The position numbers and the translations under genes are program-made. Shown piece after piece: positions 34,406 to 44,331 of a stretch of DNA of 60,167 nt. The DNA is from Aestuariivita boseongensis (GTDB lineage Bacteria > Pseudomonadota > Alphaproteobacteria > Rhodobacterales > Rhodobacteraceae). The DNA lies in NCBI RefSeq assembly GCF_001262635.1, contig NZ_JXYH01000022.1, positions 1 to 60,167 of the forward strand. Direction: 5' to 3'. The first letter of the stretch is position 1. Every line of letters starts with the position of its first letter. The notes beneath the pieces are model-generated. The model was not told where the DNA came from, searched no databases, and saw nothing but the letters and a program-made list of their open reading frames with translations.

Positions 34406-35054
34406 CCCTCTCCCGGATCCACCAGCCTGCGATCCAGCCCGTGACGAAGCCGCCGAGATGGGTTTCCCAAGCCAGGAGGCCATCCATCGCCCAGTACATG
34501 ATGACATTCAACAAGATTAGGAAGCCGATCACACGCGCCACCGGCCAAAGACCTTCTCTTTCCAAGCGCCGAGCGGTGTATTCCCACCCGACCAGAACCC
34601 CCGCGAGGCCAAAGAGTGCCCCGGAGGCTCCAACCATGGGCTGCACCGCATCGGAGAGCAGAGCAAAACCTACAGCCCCACCAAGGATCGAGAGCATATA
34701 GATTGCTGCAAACCGCGCCTGTCCTGTCCGCTCAATGACGATGCGCCCAAGAGAAAAGAGCGTAATCATGTTGACGGTCAGATGTGCGAGACCACTGTGC
34801 AGAAAACTGTAGGTGGCAAACATGGTTACAGGCTGCGCGGCATAGTTCGGCCGCCAATTGTCGAGAAGTCCACGCCAGAAGCCCCCGTTCTGATAGGCAA
34901 GGCTTCGCCACCGCGTCGAGCCCCACATGCCGAGATCGGCGCCTTGAAGAGCCATTTCTATGGAAACACAGGTAACAATCAATGCAATCAAGACCCAGGG
35001 GAAACGCCGGGAGAAACCCCAAGTTCCGGCGCCAAGTGTGGGTTGAGTTTCCAT
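34398..35054 (-). CDS. rhomboid family intramembrane serine protease
   Basis: Inner-membrane protease of about 218 residues with six or more helices. The catalytic serine is in VGASGALFGLAGVLVGWEY and the histidine in WETHLGGFVTGWIAGW; HLTVNMITLFSLG carries the upstream family H/N motif. The start is uncertain: ATG 35054 (METQPTLGAGTW) leaves a normal N-terminus, while ATG 35099 and 35165 are also in frame, and none has a strong ribosome-binding site. It is convergent with the Alg13-like gene and divergent from the phosphoglycerol-transferase-like gene. Its substrate could be one of the surface proteins in this locus, but that is a guess. Confidence 0.88.
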   Translation of the reverse strand: METQPTLGAGTWGFSRRFPWVLIALIVTCVSIEMALQGADLGMWGSTRWRSLAYQNGGFWRGLLDNWRPNYAAQPVTMFATYSFLHSGLAHLTVNMITLFSLGRIVIERTGQARFAAIYMLSILGGAVGFALLSDAVQPMVGASGALFGLAGVLVGWEYTARRLEREGLWPVARVIGFLILLNVIMYWAMDGLLAWETHLGGFVTGWIAGWWIREREN

Positions 35055-35297
35055 AAACACTGGATGCGATACTGTCGGGAAAAACTCAAGCCTGACCATG
35101 TCTTGTTGCTTCAAACCGCCAACATCGATGTGTGGGAAGTGCGGAGGCATTGAACAGATCACCAAGGCCCGGTTGGCGCTGCAGACCTTCAGTCCGCCGA
35201 AAGCCTACGATGCACCTTGCCGTGGGCGGCTTATCAAGCAATAATCAAAACTCGGCGTATAAGTTTGTTTTCGAAGTACTTTTTCTGAGATGTTAGC

Positions 35298-37277
35298 ATG
35301 AGCAACCAAAAGAACCGTCCGGTGGGTATCCTTCTTACTCTGGCAGGGCTCTTTGTCTATTTTGCATTGCCGGCTATTTTGTCTCTTCAACCCGTATCGC
35401 ACTTGGGAGGAGCCTTCTATTTTTTCGGGCTTTCATGGGCGATATCCGTTTTTTTCTTGGCAGTGTTCGTTCTTCTGGCGGGCAGTTTAGGGAGCGCAGG
35501 CCGCGTCACGGCTTTGGCAATCGGGACGGTGTTTGTACTTCTAAACGTTGCATTGGCGGTGTCATTTCTGACGCAAGGGGCTCCTTTTAATACAGCCTTT
35601 TTTACTCATCTCGACTTTTCGACGTTGCGAATTGCATGGGCTACAGACGCCTTGCGGCTTTCGTTAGTCATGCTGTACGTCGTGCTCACTCCCTTTGTGA
35701 TCGCCATCTGCTTTCAACATGTGTTCTCGAGACGATCTGGGAGGAGCCGAAGAGGCCTAGTTGTGGCTTCCTTTGCTGCAATCCTCTTTACGTCCATCAC
35801 GAACTACCCGCTGCAGGCCATGGTGCTGCATCATGCGAACACGAGACAATCTTCGGACAGGATGCAGGCGGAGCTGGCCTCAATGCGTGGGTGGCAGGCG
35901 CAAGCTGCTGAAGTGAGCGGCGCTGCACGCAATATTGTTCTTATTTACCTCGAAGGAGTAGAGCAAAATTACTTCGACGAGGCTTTGTTCCCAGGCCTTA
36001 TGCCAAAGCTTGGCAAACTACGACAGGATGCGATCTGGTTCAGCGATCTTGAACAATTTCCAGGAACAAGCTGGACAGTCGGCGGCATTGTTGCAAGTCA
36101 ATGCGGAGTACCGCTGCTATCTGAGGGACACGGAAACCGCATTCTCGCTGCAGTCGACAACCCGTTTCGCCAGATCTCCTGCCTGGCGGAATTGGTGAAG
36201 AACTACGGATACCGAACTGCATATCTCGGCGGCGCCACCCTGGACTTCGCTGGCAAGGGTCAATTTCTGAGAGACAATGGTTACGACCTTGCGCTTGGAA
36301 TTGACGAGCTTCCAAAGGCATCCCGACACAAATGGGGCATGTTTGACAGTGACCTCTATGAACATGCCGTGGAATTGTTTAACGGAATGGCCGAGGCAGA
36401 TACGCCATTCCTGTTCACAATGCTCACACTGGACACCCATCACCCAGATGGCACGCCATCTCCTGGATGCCCGGCTTATGGGGCGCCGCAAGAAACTATG
36501 CTCAACGCGGTACATTGTGCAGACATGCTCGCTGCGGAATTCGTTGAACATGTGAGGCGCTCGCCCGTGGCGCAAGACACTGTGATCGCCATTGTGTCAG
36601 ACCACTTGTTGATCAACGGAGCGCCGAAAAAGAATTTGGCAAGCAAGGATAGGCGACTGACATTCTTTATGATTGATCCCGGACGCCAGCCTGATCATAT
36701 TGCTGCTCCAGCGGCACACTTTGATATCGCTCCTACAATTATGGAGGCGGCAGGACTTCAAGGCGTGGAATTGCCGTTTGGACACTCTCTACTGAGCCAT
36801 AATGAAGGCCGCGTCTTCGAACGGGAACTATCAGACGAAGACTTCCAAGCTTTCAGGATTGAAGCCTTGGCCGCCGAAAGTGACCTCCGGAAAGGAGTGT
36901 CTTACTTTTTTGAAGAAAATCGGCTGGAGATTGGCGAGGCGAGGTACTTTTCACGGGATGCAATCAATGTTCACTACGACAATCCTTTCGCTCGGCCCAT
37001 GGATTTTATTGGACTTTATTTTCAATCCGCAGCGGATCGGTATCCGGTCGTTCTTTCCGAACCAAGTCAAGTTACCAGCATAGTTGGCAAACGTGAAAGC
37101 GGGTATGTCTTAGCTGCTTCGAATGGTGGAAGTGTCTGCTTTGACGAAGCGAATTGCGTCTCAGGGCGGTTCTTGGGAATTTACGATGCGGAAAAGAAAA
37201 GTCTCCTCCGAGCGTCGGCTGAGCAGAACGGCAATCTTCTAACGCTCGATCCCGAGTCCATTGAACAACTGTTCTAG
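35298..37277 (+). CDS. LtaS/OpgB-like sulfatase-fold phosphoglycerol transferase candidate
   Basis: Membrane-anchored alkaline-phosphatase-superfamily enzyme, 659 residues. Five hydrophobic helices (about residues 1-185) precede a periplasmic sulfatase-like domain. Likely metal and nucleophile sites are YLEGVEQNYFD (about residue 216), the threonine in PGTSWTVGGIVASQCGVPL (about residue 255), DTHHPDG and AIVSDHLL. This architecture matches lipoteichoic-acid synthase, OpgB phosphoglycerol transferase and EptA-like enzymes. Here it probably adds phosphoglycerol (or phosphoethanolamine) to the polysaccharide or to a glycolipid. A diacylglycerol kinase follows convergently, which supports use of phosphatidylglycerol as donor. 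Two cysteines near the C-terminus (CFDEANCVSG) may form a disulfide. Confidence 0.85.
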   Translation: MSNQKNRPVGILLTLAGLFVYFALPAILSLQPVSHLGGAFYFFGLSWAISVFFLAVFVLLAGSLGSAGRVTALAIGTVFVLLNVALAVSFLTQGAPFNTAFFTHLDFSTLRIAWATDALRLSLVMLYVVLTPFVIAICFQHVFSRRSGRSRRGLVVASFAAILFTSITNYPLQAMVLHHANTRQSSDRMQAELASMRGWQAQAAEVSGAARNIVLIYLEGVEQNYFDEALFPGLMPKLGKLRQDAIWFSDLEQFPGTSWTVGGIVASQCGVPLLSEGHGNRILAAVDNPFRQISCLAELVKNYGYRTAYLGGATLDFAGKGQFLRDNGYDLALGIDELPKASRHKWGMFDSDLYEHAVELFNGMAEADTPFLFTMLTLDTHHPDGTPSPGCPAYGAPQETMLNAVHCADMLAAEFVEHVRRSPVAQDTVIAIVSDHLLINGAPKKNLASKDRRLTFFMIDPGRQPDHIAAPAAHFDIAPTIMEAAGLQGVELPFGHSLLSHNEGRVFERELSDEDFQAFRIEALAAESDLRKGVSYFFEENRLEIGEARYFSRDAINVHYDNPFARPMDFIGLYFQSAADRYPVVLSEPSQVTSIVGKRESGYVLAASNGGSVCFDEANCVSGRFLGIYDAEKKSLLRASAEQNGNLLTLDPESIEQLF

Positions 37278-37335
37278 CAAAACGTACTTGCACCGTGATC
37301 TTTTCTCAGCGTCTGCTGCTCGTCCGAGGCAGTAC

Positions 37336-37713
37336 TCATTCTGACGCAATACTTTTGTATAGCGCCATAGCCCAGATAATCACTGGAAACAAACACGAGA
37401 GCAGAACAGCGAGAGATCCTAGGTCCTTAGCGATGCGAGATAGTTCATGCCGCTCTGTCCCGATCCTATCCACTACAGCCTCAATGGCAGTATTCAAAAT
37501 TTCCACGATGACGACGAACAACAGTGACAAAACCATTAACGCGGCCCAAACGGCATTGGGTCCGACAACCAATGCAACTGGAATAGAAATTACGAAAATT
37601 AACAACTCCAGACGAAATGCTTCTTCCGAACGCCAGATATCTCGAAAACCGGCGACTGAGTTCCAGAAGGCTGCAATGAGCCTTTTTGTTCCTTTGAGGT
37701 GCTGATTTTTCAT
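37336..37713 (-). CDS. dgkA: diacylglycerol kinase
   Basis: Small integral-membrane kinase of 125 residues that phosphorylates diacylglycerol to phosphatidate. Three helices and the family active-site stretch VEILNTAIEAVVDRI, then ELSRIAKDLGSLAVLL, identify DgkA. The ATG at 37713 gives a normal N-terminus (MKNQHLKGTKRLIAAFWNS); a longer frame begins at 37791, overlapping the exosortase gene. It lies 64 bases after xrtD on the same strand and probably shares its transcript. Its placement beside a phosphoglycerol-transferase-like gene suggests recycling of diacylglycerol produced by that enzyme. Confidence 0.93.
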   Translation of the reverse strand: MKNQHLKGTKRLIAAFWNSVAGFRDIWRSEEAFRLELLIFVISIPVALVVGPNAVWAALMVLSLLFVVIVEILNTAIEAVVDRIGTERHELSRIAKDLGSLAVLLSCLFPVIIWAMALYKSIASE

Positions 37714-37777
37714 GAACTCATACCGCAGATTTTCTTCGGAGACATAATCGCAAATATATAGAGAAATTTCAGGCGCC

Positions 37778-39373
37778 TCACCCCGGCACAAACCTTGGCA
37801 ACCTGGGCAAGCTCTCCCGCATCATTCGCTGCAGGCGTTCATCGGCAGCGGCCTCCGGTTCCCCCGGCAACATCGGTGTGATGTAGCGGACAAGCGCCCC
37901 GTCAGTGCGATCCATCACGATACTGTCGTAGACGACACTCATCTTGGCTTTGAAGTCGTTCGTGATACGCTTCCCGCGCTGTTCGAACCAGTAGTAGACG
38001 AGCTGCTTGGAGAGGCCTTTCTGGATAATGGCCCGGTTGACGTTGAAGGTGCCGTAGCCCGTGCCTTCCATGTCCAGGGGCACGGTCTCAAAGCGGAAGA
38101 TTTCCCACCCTCCGACAGGAAGACAGACTTCGGGCGAGTGAATGCCGCTTCCCTCAGTCTGCTTGTCATAGAAGGCCATGAAGAGTTCGACCGGCGCCGC
38201 CTCGGCTGGCGTGCTAAAATTCGCTGCCAGGTAATCCGTCGCTCCGAGGACGCGCTCAATGTCCGGATCAAGCAAAGTGAATGTGCCTGACCATTCACCC
38301 ACCTGACGCGGGTAGAGGGCAAAGGGGTCACGATCTACCGGCGCTGGCTCCCTTCCCTGCTGGAAGGTCCAGGCAAGTGACACGGTCAGCGTCAGGAGCG
38401 CGCCAGCTGCAAGCGCGCTTGACGCCTGGATCCCGGTGATGCGGGAGGCGATGGCACCGAAACCATTTGTATCGAGATCGATTGCCTCCGAGAGGGGTTT
38501 GGGATCCGGCGTCAGGCGCTGGAGGGCAATGGCCATGATAAAGAGAATGGCGATACACGCGCCGAAGATAATCCAGCCCTCAAAGAAGTGCAGGAAGCCT
38601 TCTGCGTGTTCGATGCCGTAGCTGTTGACGAGAACGCCGATGACGCCGATGCGGAAGGAGTTCATCAGCACAGTTAGGGGGGCTGCGGCCACCAAGAGGA
38701 CAATCTTGTGCCAGAGGGGACCCCGGTAGAGGATGGCGAATAGGTATGAGAAGCTGAGGATGGGAAAGAGGTACCTCAGCCCAGAACAGGCCTCTGCTAC
38801 CTGCAGCTTGTAGACGCCGAGATCGATGACGTTGCCTTCGAGGAAGACGGGCACGCCCATCAGGGCGACGAACCACACGCCAATCTCAGACGAAATCGTC
38901 TGCAGGAAGACCGTAAACTTGAGGTAGATGAAGTGCGGCAGGGGCAGCATGAAGATGAGGTGCACGACGCCCAGTTGGTGCTGCTTGCCTCGTTCCCATC
39001 CAAAGATCGTCATCACCACGCCGCCGACCCAGATGACGAAGGCGTAGGTGACGATGTCTGGGATGCGGGTGAGGTTACCAGCAATTGCCAGCAGCAGCGA
39101 GAAGGCAATGATCAGGATCCCCGGCCATCGGTCATGCACCACCGGTTTCGGCGGGGGGAGACGGCGCATCTCGCGTAGGAAGAGGTAGAGAGAAATGATG
39201 GGGATTAGGGGGCCATGGCTGTATTCAGGGGTGGCCCAGGCTTTGGCCAATGACACGAAGCCGATCCAGAATATCGGGATCGATCCCAGCAGGAGCAACG
39301 CAAACCAGAAGAGCCCAGCGGGATTAAATGGCCGGGCGAGAGACCCCGGCTCCACCTGATCCGTTACAGACAT
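37778..39373 (-). CDS. xrtD: exosortase of the VPLPA-CTERM type (XrtD) with C-terminal EpsI-like domain
   Basis: Membrane transpeptidase-like sorting enzyme, 531 residues. The N-terminal exosortase domain (about residues 15-310, eight or more helices) carries the catalytic set Cys196 in [13 protein letters not shown], Arg241 in [10 protein letters not shown] and His262 in FLHFFEGWI. The C-terminal periplasmic part (about 330-531) is an EpsI/DUF3485 domain with [17 protein letters not shown]. Fusion of both is the known XrtD form of Rhodobacteraceae that recognises VPLPA-CTERM tails. Two such substrates are encoded at 49858-50424 and 53303-53950. It follows export genes on the same strand. Confidence 0.93.
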   Translation of the reverse strand: MSVTDQVEPGSLARPFNPAGLFWFALLLLGSIPIFWIGFVSLAKAWATPEYSHGPLIPIISLYLFLREMRRLPPPKPVVHDRWPGILIIAFSLLLAIAGNLTRIPDIVTYAFVIWVGGVVMTIFGWERGKQHQLGVVHLIFMLPLPHFIYLKFTVFLQTISSEIGVWFVALMGVPVFLEGNVIDLGVYKLQVAEACSGLRYLFPILSFSYLFAILYRGPLWHKIVLLVAAAPLTVLMNSFRIGVIGVLVNSYGIEHAEGFLHFFEGWIIFGACIAILFIMAIALQRLTPDPKPLSEAIDLDTNGFGAIASRITGIQASSALAAGALLTLTVSLAWTFQQGREPAPVDRDPFALYPRQVGEWSGTFTLLDPDIERVLGATDYLAANFSTPAEAAPVELFMAFYDKQTEGSGIHSPEVCLPVGGWEIFRFETVPLDMEGTGYGTFNVNRAIIQKGLSKQLVYYWFEQRGKRITNDFKAKMSVVYDSIVMDRTDGALVRYITPMLPGEPEAAADERLQRMMRESLPRLPRFVPG

Positions 39374-39543
39374 CCTCTCAAACTCCCTTACTCACAACGC
39401 ATGACCCCATCAGCCAGAGAACCTCCGGAATTCCCTCATTTTTTACCGAAAATGCCTCTTCGTGACGAGTCAAAACCGGACGCTGCGATGTATCTTCACA
39501 CCATTTGAACAGATTGTTTCCAAAACCTGCACAGAAGCCAACA

Positions 39544-40953
39544 TCAGGGACGTATGCTGAATTTCCGCTCCAGCGTCATGAATATCCGGTTGGAGGACGC
39601 GCTTCCCACGCCGGCCTCTTCCCTCTCCTGGTACTCGTATCCGGTGAGAAGTTGCCAGTCCCGCGTCAGGTCCCGGGCGTAAGTGGCCCGGAAATCGGTG
39701 CGGTTGACATCATTGATGGCAGGGCCGCCGGCCTGGTTAATATCCACGTAGTTGAGAGAAAAGCCGAGAACGGAGATGGAGTTGATCTCGTAAGTGTACC
39801 CAAGGGAAGCACGTGTGGTGGCCGTTTCCTCAGAGCGGAGCGTGGTCGAGACACTGCGCTCGATCGATGCCGTCAGAGTGCTGGTGGCCATTTCGTGCTG
39901 GAACCTGAGTGCACCAACTGGGCGGGTCCTGTTTGCCACGTCATTCGCAAGGCCGAGGCTGATTTCCAGAGCACCGCGCGGCAAAGGCATGGCGCGAGAG
40001 ACGAGCCAGGTTTCCGTCTGTCCGTTCACGCTCTGGCTGACGTCGAAGCTCGTTCCGATCGTTCCTAGGGCAAGCTCCCGCGTGAGATCGATACTGCCGA
40101 TGAGGCCCCTCTCGGTATCTAACTGCCTCACGCCTAGGATGGTTTCCTCCGTCTCAATCCGGCGGCGACCGATCGAGATGTCGAGGGTGTCGGTCGACGA
40201 CAATTCGTGTCTCAACCCCAGGCCCACACTGGTCGTCTGGCGGTCAGTGTCGAAGCTATCCTCCGCCTTGTAATCTGATAACCGCAGGGCAATGCGACCC
40301 TCGGTGACGGGGCTCAGCGTGAAGCGCGTCGTCCCTCCAAGACTGATAACCTCGGTATTATAAAGGTCGGGATCTGTCGTATCAGTGTAGTCGATCTTGC
40401 GATAGCGACCGTCAAAGATGAAGCCGATCGGATCGTTGACGCCCGTCTCAAAAGAAAACCGCGCCCCGAACTGCTCCCTGTCTCCCACGTCGTCGATGAA
40501 ATCCCCGGGTTCAAGTGGATCGTCGCCAAAATCGAGGTCGAAAGGGTTCAGGAAATTCACCGATACGAGACGATAATCAACGCCGAAGGTGAAGCGGCTG
40601 TTTGCTCCCTCGCGGTCATAGCCGATACCCGCTGTGATGTCGTCAAGCGTGCGGGCTCCGTTGCCGGGCGCCTCGATGGCGCGCACGACACCGCCGAGGT
40701 TGAACCTGAAGACGTCGCTGTCACGACGATTGATATAGCCGAGGGTCAGGCGCGTGTCGAAAAACTCGGCACTATCGTCGCCGTTCAGAAGCAGCCTGTA
40801 ATTGTCCGTGGCACTCAGCGTGGAGCTGATCCCGAATTCCAAAACGGACCCTTGCGCCTCAGAACTGTTGTTCTGCTGCGCAAACGTCGATCCGGAGCCC
40901 AGAACCAGTGCGGCCAGGCACGTACTGCCGATCAAACTCTTTTTGCGGATCAC
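39544..40953 (-). CDS. outer-membrane beta-barrel protein of the exosortase locus
   Basis: Predicted outer-membrane protein of 469 residues. The signal peptide (MIRKKSLIGSTCLAALVLGS, cleavage after TFA) is followed by alternating amphipathic strands with many short turns (for example FTFGVDYRLVSVNFLNPF and IALRLSDYKAED), ending in ERKFSIRP. It resembles the porin-like proteins found in PEP-CTERM/exosortase gene clusters. It may act as the outer-membrane exit for polymer or as an anchor for sorted proteins. It lies 40 bases after the Wza-like gene and 170 before xrtD. Confidence 0.82.
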   Translation of the reverse strand: MIRKKSLIGSTCLAALVLGSGSTFAQQNNSSEAQGSVLEFGISSTLSATDNYRLLLNGDDSAEFFDTRLTLGYINRRDSDVFRFNLGGVVRAIEAPGNGARTLDDITAGIGYDREGANSRFTFGVDYRLVSVNFLNPFDLDFGDDPLEPGDFIDDVGDREQFGARFSFETGVNDPIGFIFDGRYRKIDYTDTTDPDLYNTEVISLGGTTRFTLSPVTEGRIALRLSDYKAEDSFDTDRQTTSVGLGLRHELSSTDTLDISIGRRRIETEETILGVRQLDTERGLIGSIDLTRELALGTIGTSFDVSQSVNGQTETWLVSRAMPLPRGALEISLGLANDVANRTRPVGALRFQHEMATSTLTASIERSVSTTLRSEETATTRASLGYTYEINSISVLGFSLNYVDINQAGGPAINDVNRTDFRATYARDLTRDWQLLTGYEYQEREEAGVGSASSNRIFMTLERKFSIRP

Positions 40954-40993
40954 AACCTGCCCTTATTGCTGCCCGTCTTTGTTCGTCTTGATC

Positions 40994-41599
40994 TTATTCG
41001 AAGAGGCGGCGCTCCGGTATGAAGACCACGTCTCCCGGTGCCAACACCGTCGCTGCGCTGATGCTGCCTTCACCGCCCATCGTGCGATAGTTGAAGAGGT
41101 AAACGGTTTCCTGACCGTTGTTCTTGTCAACCCGGCGCAGTTGAATGCGCTTCTCTGCGGCGAAGCGCGACAAACCTCCAGCTTCCGCCAGAAACTGCAG
41201 GAGCGTCGTGCCCGGCTCAACTTCCTTGCGGCCCGGCGCATTCGCCTCGCCCAGAATGTAGACACTCATCAGCCTCGGCGATGCCTTGCCACCTTTTGCC
41301 CTTGGGGCCAGAGAGGCGACCGACACGAGAACCGTGGGCGGTGCTGCAAAATTCGCACCCAAGGAATTTGCGAGCGTGCCAGCAACCGCATCTACGCTGC
41401 GTCCACCTGCCGAAACCGTTCCAGCCAGGGGGAAGCTAATCGAGCCATCCGGCAGGACCAGGACATTTCGATTGAGGTTGGGATCCTCCAGGACCTCGAT
41501 CTGCAGAGTGTCACCCGGCTGAATGCTATAGCTGCTTTGTGCCGCAGCAGTGCCCACCAAGCCGACCACAAAAAGCAATGATGTCAGAAGTCTGATCAT
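40994..41599 (-). CDS. Wza-like polysaccharide export protein
   Basis: Periplasmic/outer-membrane export protein, 201 residues. The signal peptide MIRLLTSLLFVVGLVGTAAA precedes the Poly_export domain (YSIQPGDTLQIEVLEDPNLN, then VLPDGSISFPLAGTV), followed by a SLBB-like part (VYILGEANAPGRKEVEPG). No lipobox cysteine is present, unlike classical Wza, so it may be a soluble or short-form exporter as in exosortase-linked loci. ATG 41599 and ATG 41617 are both possible. It works with the Wzz-like protein and kinase encoded divergently from 46474. Confidence 0.92.
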   Translation of the reverse strand: MIRLLTSLLFVVGLVGTAAAQSSYSIQPGDTLQIEVLEDPNLNRNVLVLPDGSISFPLAGTVSAGGRSVDAVAGTLANSLGANFAAPPTVLVSVASLAPRAKGGKASPRLMSVYILGEANAPGRKEVEPGTTLLQFLAEAGGLSRFAAEKRIQLRRVDKNNGQETVYLFNYRTMGGEGSISAATVLAPGDVVFIPERRLFE

Positions 41600-41728
41600 T
41601 CCGTGCCTACGTCCCATGATATCTCACTTTTATTCGTGTTTACGCTATTTTATGGCCCGTCAAAACAAACAATTTACATAAATCGCACGTCTGCGCCAGA
41701 TTTGCATCTCTGAAGCTATTCCAGACCG

Positions 41729-44188
41729 TCAGTCACTTGCGCCGTCAGTGGCCCCATCTGTCGTTCCTGCAGCAGAAAGACGCGCAACTTCCGCCTCGAC
41801 GTCTTCCATGAACTCGGGGCGCACTCCGTCTCCCACGACCTCGACGACTTTCTGGTATTGCGCCAAGGCGTCCGCGTCCCGTTCCAGAGCCGCATAGGTG
41901 CGGGCCAGATGATATTGCACCCTCGGATCTGTCGGCAGTCCTTCTGCAGCAGGTTCGAGTGAGGAGAGGGCCGTATCCAGATCACCACGGCGGAAGGCGA
42001 TCCAACCGTAGGTGTCTTGGAAGGCAGGAACGTCCCTCCCCCTCAGACGTCGGGCAATCTCGAAGGCCCTCTCCAGGCTTGCGTCATCCGTCCGAGCCGT
42101 TGCCAGAAGGCTAGCGAGGTTATTTGCGATGATCACGTTGTTGGTATTGGCAGCGTAAAGCCGATCATAAATCTCGATCGCCCCCTCCATGTCGCCCTGT
42201 CTCTCGAGAATACCGGCCAACGCCCAGTTGATGCGGAGGTTGTCAGGCATCACTTTCAAGCCATCGAGCAATGTCTGGCGAGCGGCAACGGCGTTCTGTT
42301 GAACAGCCTGTATGTTGTAGAGGGCAAGCCAGAACCTCTGGTCCTGGGGAGCGTCTATCGTCAGGTCCCGGAAAGCCGCCTCAGCTGCCTGCGCCTCTCC
42401 CGTCACCGCGAGTAAGGATGCCATGAGGAAGCTGGCGTCAGGATTGCCGGGATTGGCAGAAAGCGTTTCCGTCGCGTATTGCCTGGCACCCTCAACGTCA
42501 CCCTGGTCAAGACGAACGCGGATAATCGCCGCAGCGGCGCGAATGCCCTCGTCGCCCTCCTTCTCGATGCTTTCCAGAAGCCCAAGAAGCTCTGCCTGGC
42601 GATCCTGTGCCGCCAGCTGGCGCATGGTGAATTCCGTGGCAAGGGCCTCTGCAGAGTTATTGTCCTCAAGACGCCGCAGGGATGCGATCACCTGCGTCAA
42701 GCGCGGCCAGTCCCGCTCCCGAAGGTGAACTTCGCCGAGGCCTCCGAGCAGATCCACGTTTCCTGGCGACAGGCGAAGAGCGTTGATCAGAACGGTTTCC
42801 GCTGTCCGCCAGTCGCTCTCAGCAATGAGGTACCTCGCATACCGAAGAGTTTCATTGGGAGCGTTTCGCGATGCCTCTACAGCGCGACTGAGCATCTCTG
42901 CCATCAGGTCGCGGTTTCCCGCACGCTCGTGGGCCTGCGCCATGAGGGTCAAAGCCGTCGCATCATTCGGCGCCTCGCCAAGAGCGGAGCGAAGCGCAAC
43001 AATTGCTTCGTCGGTACGATCACTCTCGATGAGCCAGCCGGCGCGCATCTTGAGACCCTCGGTCTGGGTCGCATCCTGTTCTAGGACTTCTTCGACCAAC
43101 GCGCGAGCACCCACACTGTTACCCGTCGCATCCAGCATGCGGGCAAGCATGACCATGATACGGCGCCGCTCGTCCGACGGCTCCATACCGTCGATCAGGC
43201 TCTCCATCTCTGCGATGGCTTCATTTCTTTGGTCCAATTCAAAACGGAACCCAGCCCGGAGGGCCTTCAGGCGTTCAACCTCGGGCGGATCGGCGGCAAG
43301 GATGCTCTCCAGCTCGACAAGTGCCGTTTCACGATCACGTACCTCTGCAAGAAACCGAACGTAGGTGATGATTTCATCGATCCCGGCCGGGGCGTCGACG
43401 GCGCGCGCCTTCAGAAAAGCCTGCGCCGCGTCGGTATTTCCCTGGGAAAGATACCACCGCACCAGCGTCGCAGGCACAGTCTCATCGTCGGGGAACCGTG
43501 CGATCATGTCCTCAAGTTGGGCCTGGATCTCGCGGTTCTCGCCAAGTTGTGCCAGAACCCCTAGACGCGCCGTATAGAGCCCTCGCGTCTCAGGCTCTTC
43601 AGCAAGGGCAGCATCAATCGCGGAGAGGGCGGATGTCCATTCCTGGTTGCGCATGTGGTCGTCAATGACAACGCGACGCGCAATCATGCTGTCGGGATCT
43701 TCATCGAGGATGGCCTGAGCCTTGGTCACCGCCTCCCGCATTGCAGAGGCGTCATTGGCGGTGTTCGCGTCACGATAAGCGACGGCAAGGTTGACCGACT
43801 GGATCAGTGTGTCACTTGGATCAAGTTCGGCTGCAGCGGCGCCGTGACGGCGCGCGGCATCCCAATTGCCCACCTCGATTGACATCTCTGCCAGGGCGCG
43901 CTGACCTTCCAGATCGTCCGGATACTGCTCAACCAGGCGCAGGTAATGACCGAAGGCTTGCTGGAGGTTTCCGCGCGCGCGCTCGGTATCTGCATAGAGC
44001 CTCCGCGCCTCCTGGTGCTGGCCATTCAGCTGGAAAACATTACGCAACTCGACAAGAGCACGGTCGATATCGCCCTGTTCCAGTAGCTCGACGCCAGACT
44101 GGAAGTGCGCCTCCGCGCGTTCCTCCGCCGTATCACAGAAAGATAGAAGGCCTGCCATCACAAGGGCCAGGAAAGCCGGTTTGATCAT
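41729..44188 (-). CDS. PrsT-like TPR-repeat protein of the exosortase system
   Basis: Large periplasmic TPR protein of 819 residues made almost wholly of 34-residue helical repeats (for example AEAHFQSGVELLEQGDIDRA, and near the end VQYHLARTYAALERDADALA). The N-terminus MIKPAFLALVMAGLLSFC looks like a lipoprotein-type signal, but the residue before the cysteine is Phe rather than Gly/Ala/Ser, so lipidation is doubtful. Proteins of this kind (PrsT) accompany exosortase clusters and may coordinate polymer export. The C-terminus is a low-complexity GTTDGATDGASD tail. Confidence 0.88.
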   Translation of the reverse strand: MIKPAFLALVMAGLLSFCDTAEERAEAHFQSGVELLEQGDIDRALVELRNVFQLNGQHQEARRLYADTERARGNLQQAFGHYLRLVEQYPDDLEGQRALAEMSIEVGNWDAARRHGAAAAELDPSDTLIQSVNLAVAYRDANTANDASAMREAVTKAQAILDEDPDSMIARRVVIDDHMRNQEWTSALSAIDAALAEEPETRGLYTARLGVLAQLGENREIQAQLEDMIARFPDDETVPATLVRWYLSQGNTDAAQAFLKARAVDAPAGIDEIITYVRFLAEVRDRETALVELESILAADPPEVERLKALRAGFRFELDQRNEAIAEMESLIDGMEPSDERRRIMVMLARMLDATGNSVGARALVEEVLEQDATQTEGLKMRAGWLIESDRTDEAIVALRSALGEAPNDATALTLMAQAHERAGNRDLMAEMLSRAVEASRNAPNETLRYARYLIAESDWRTAETVLINALRLSPGNVDLLGGLGEVHLRERDWPRLTQVIASLRRLEDNNSAEALATEFTMRQLAAQDRQAELLGLLESIEKEGDEGIRAAAAIIRVRLDQGDVEGARQYATETLSANPGNPDASFLMASLLAVTGEAQAAEAAFRDLTIDAPQDQRFWLALYNIQAVQQNAVAARQTLLDGLKVMPDNLRINWALAGILERQGDMEGAIEIYDRLYAANTNNVIIANNLASLLATARTDDASLERAFEIARRLRGRDVPAFQDTYGWIAFRRGDLDTALSSLEPAAEGLPTDPRVQYHLARTYAALERDADALAQYQKVVEVVGDGVRPEFMEDVEAEVARLSAAGTTDGATDGASD

Positions 44189-44331
44189 GTCACCACTCTT
44201 ACTTGCTCGCGTTCTGTTCGCGATCCGCGCACGTCAGCAGATCCTTTCTTAGTCCATAACATGGCACTGGAGTGGTTTGCACACCATACCAAGACCGTGC
44301 TGCGATCAATTTTTGTGGAGGACTACACAGG

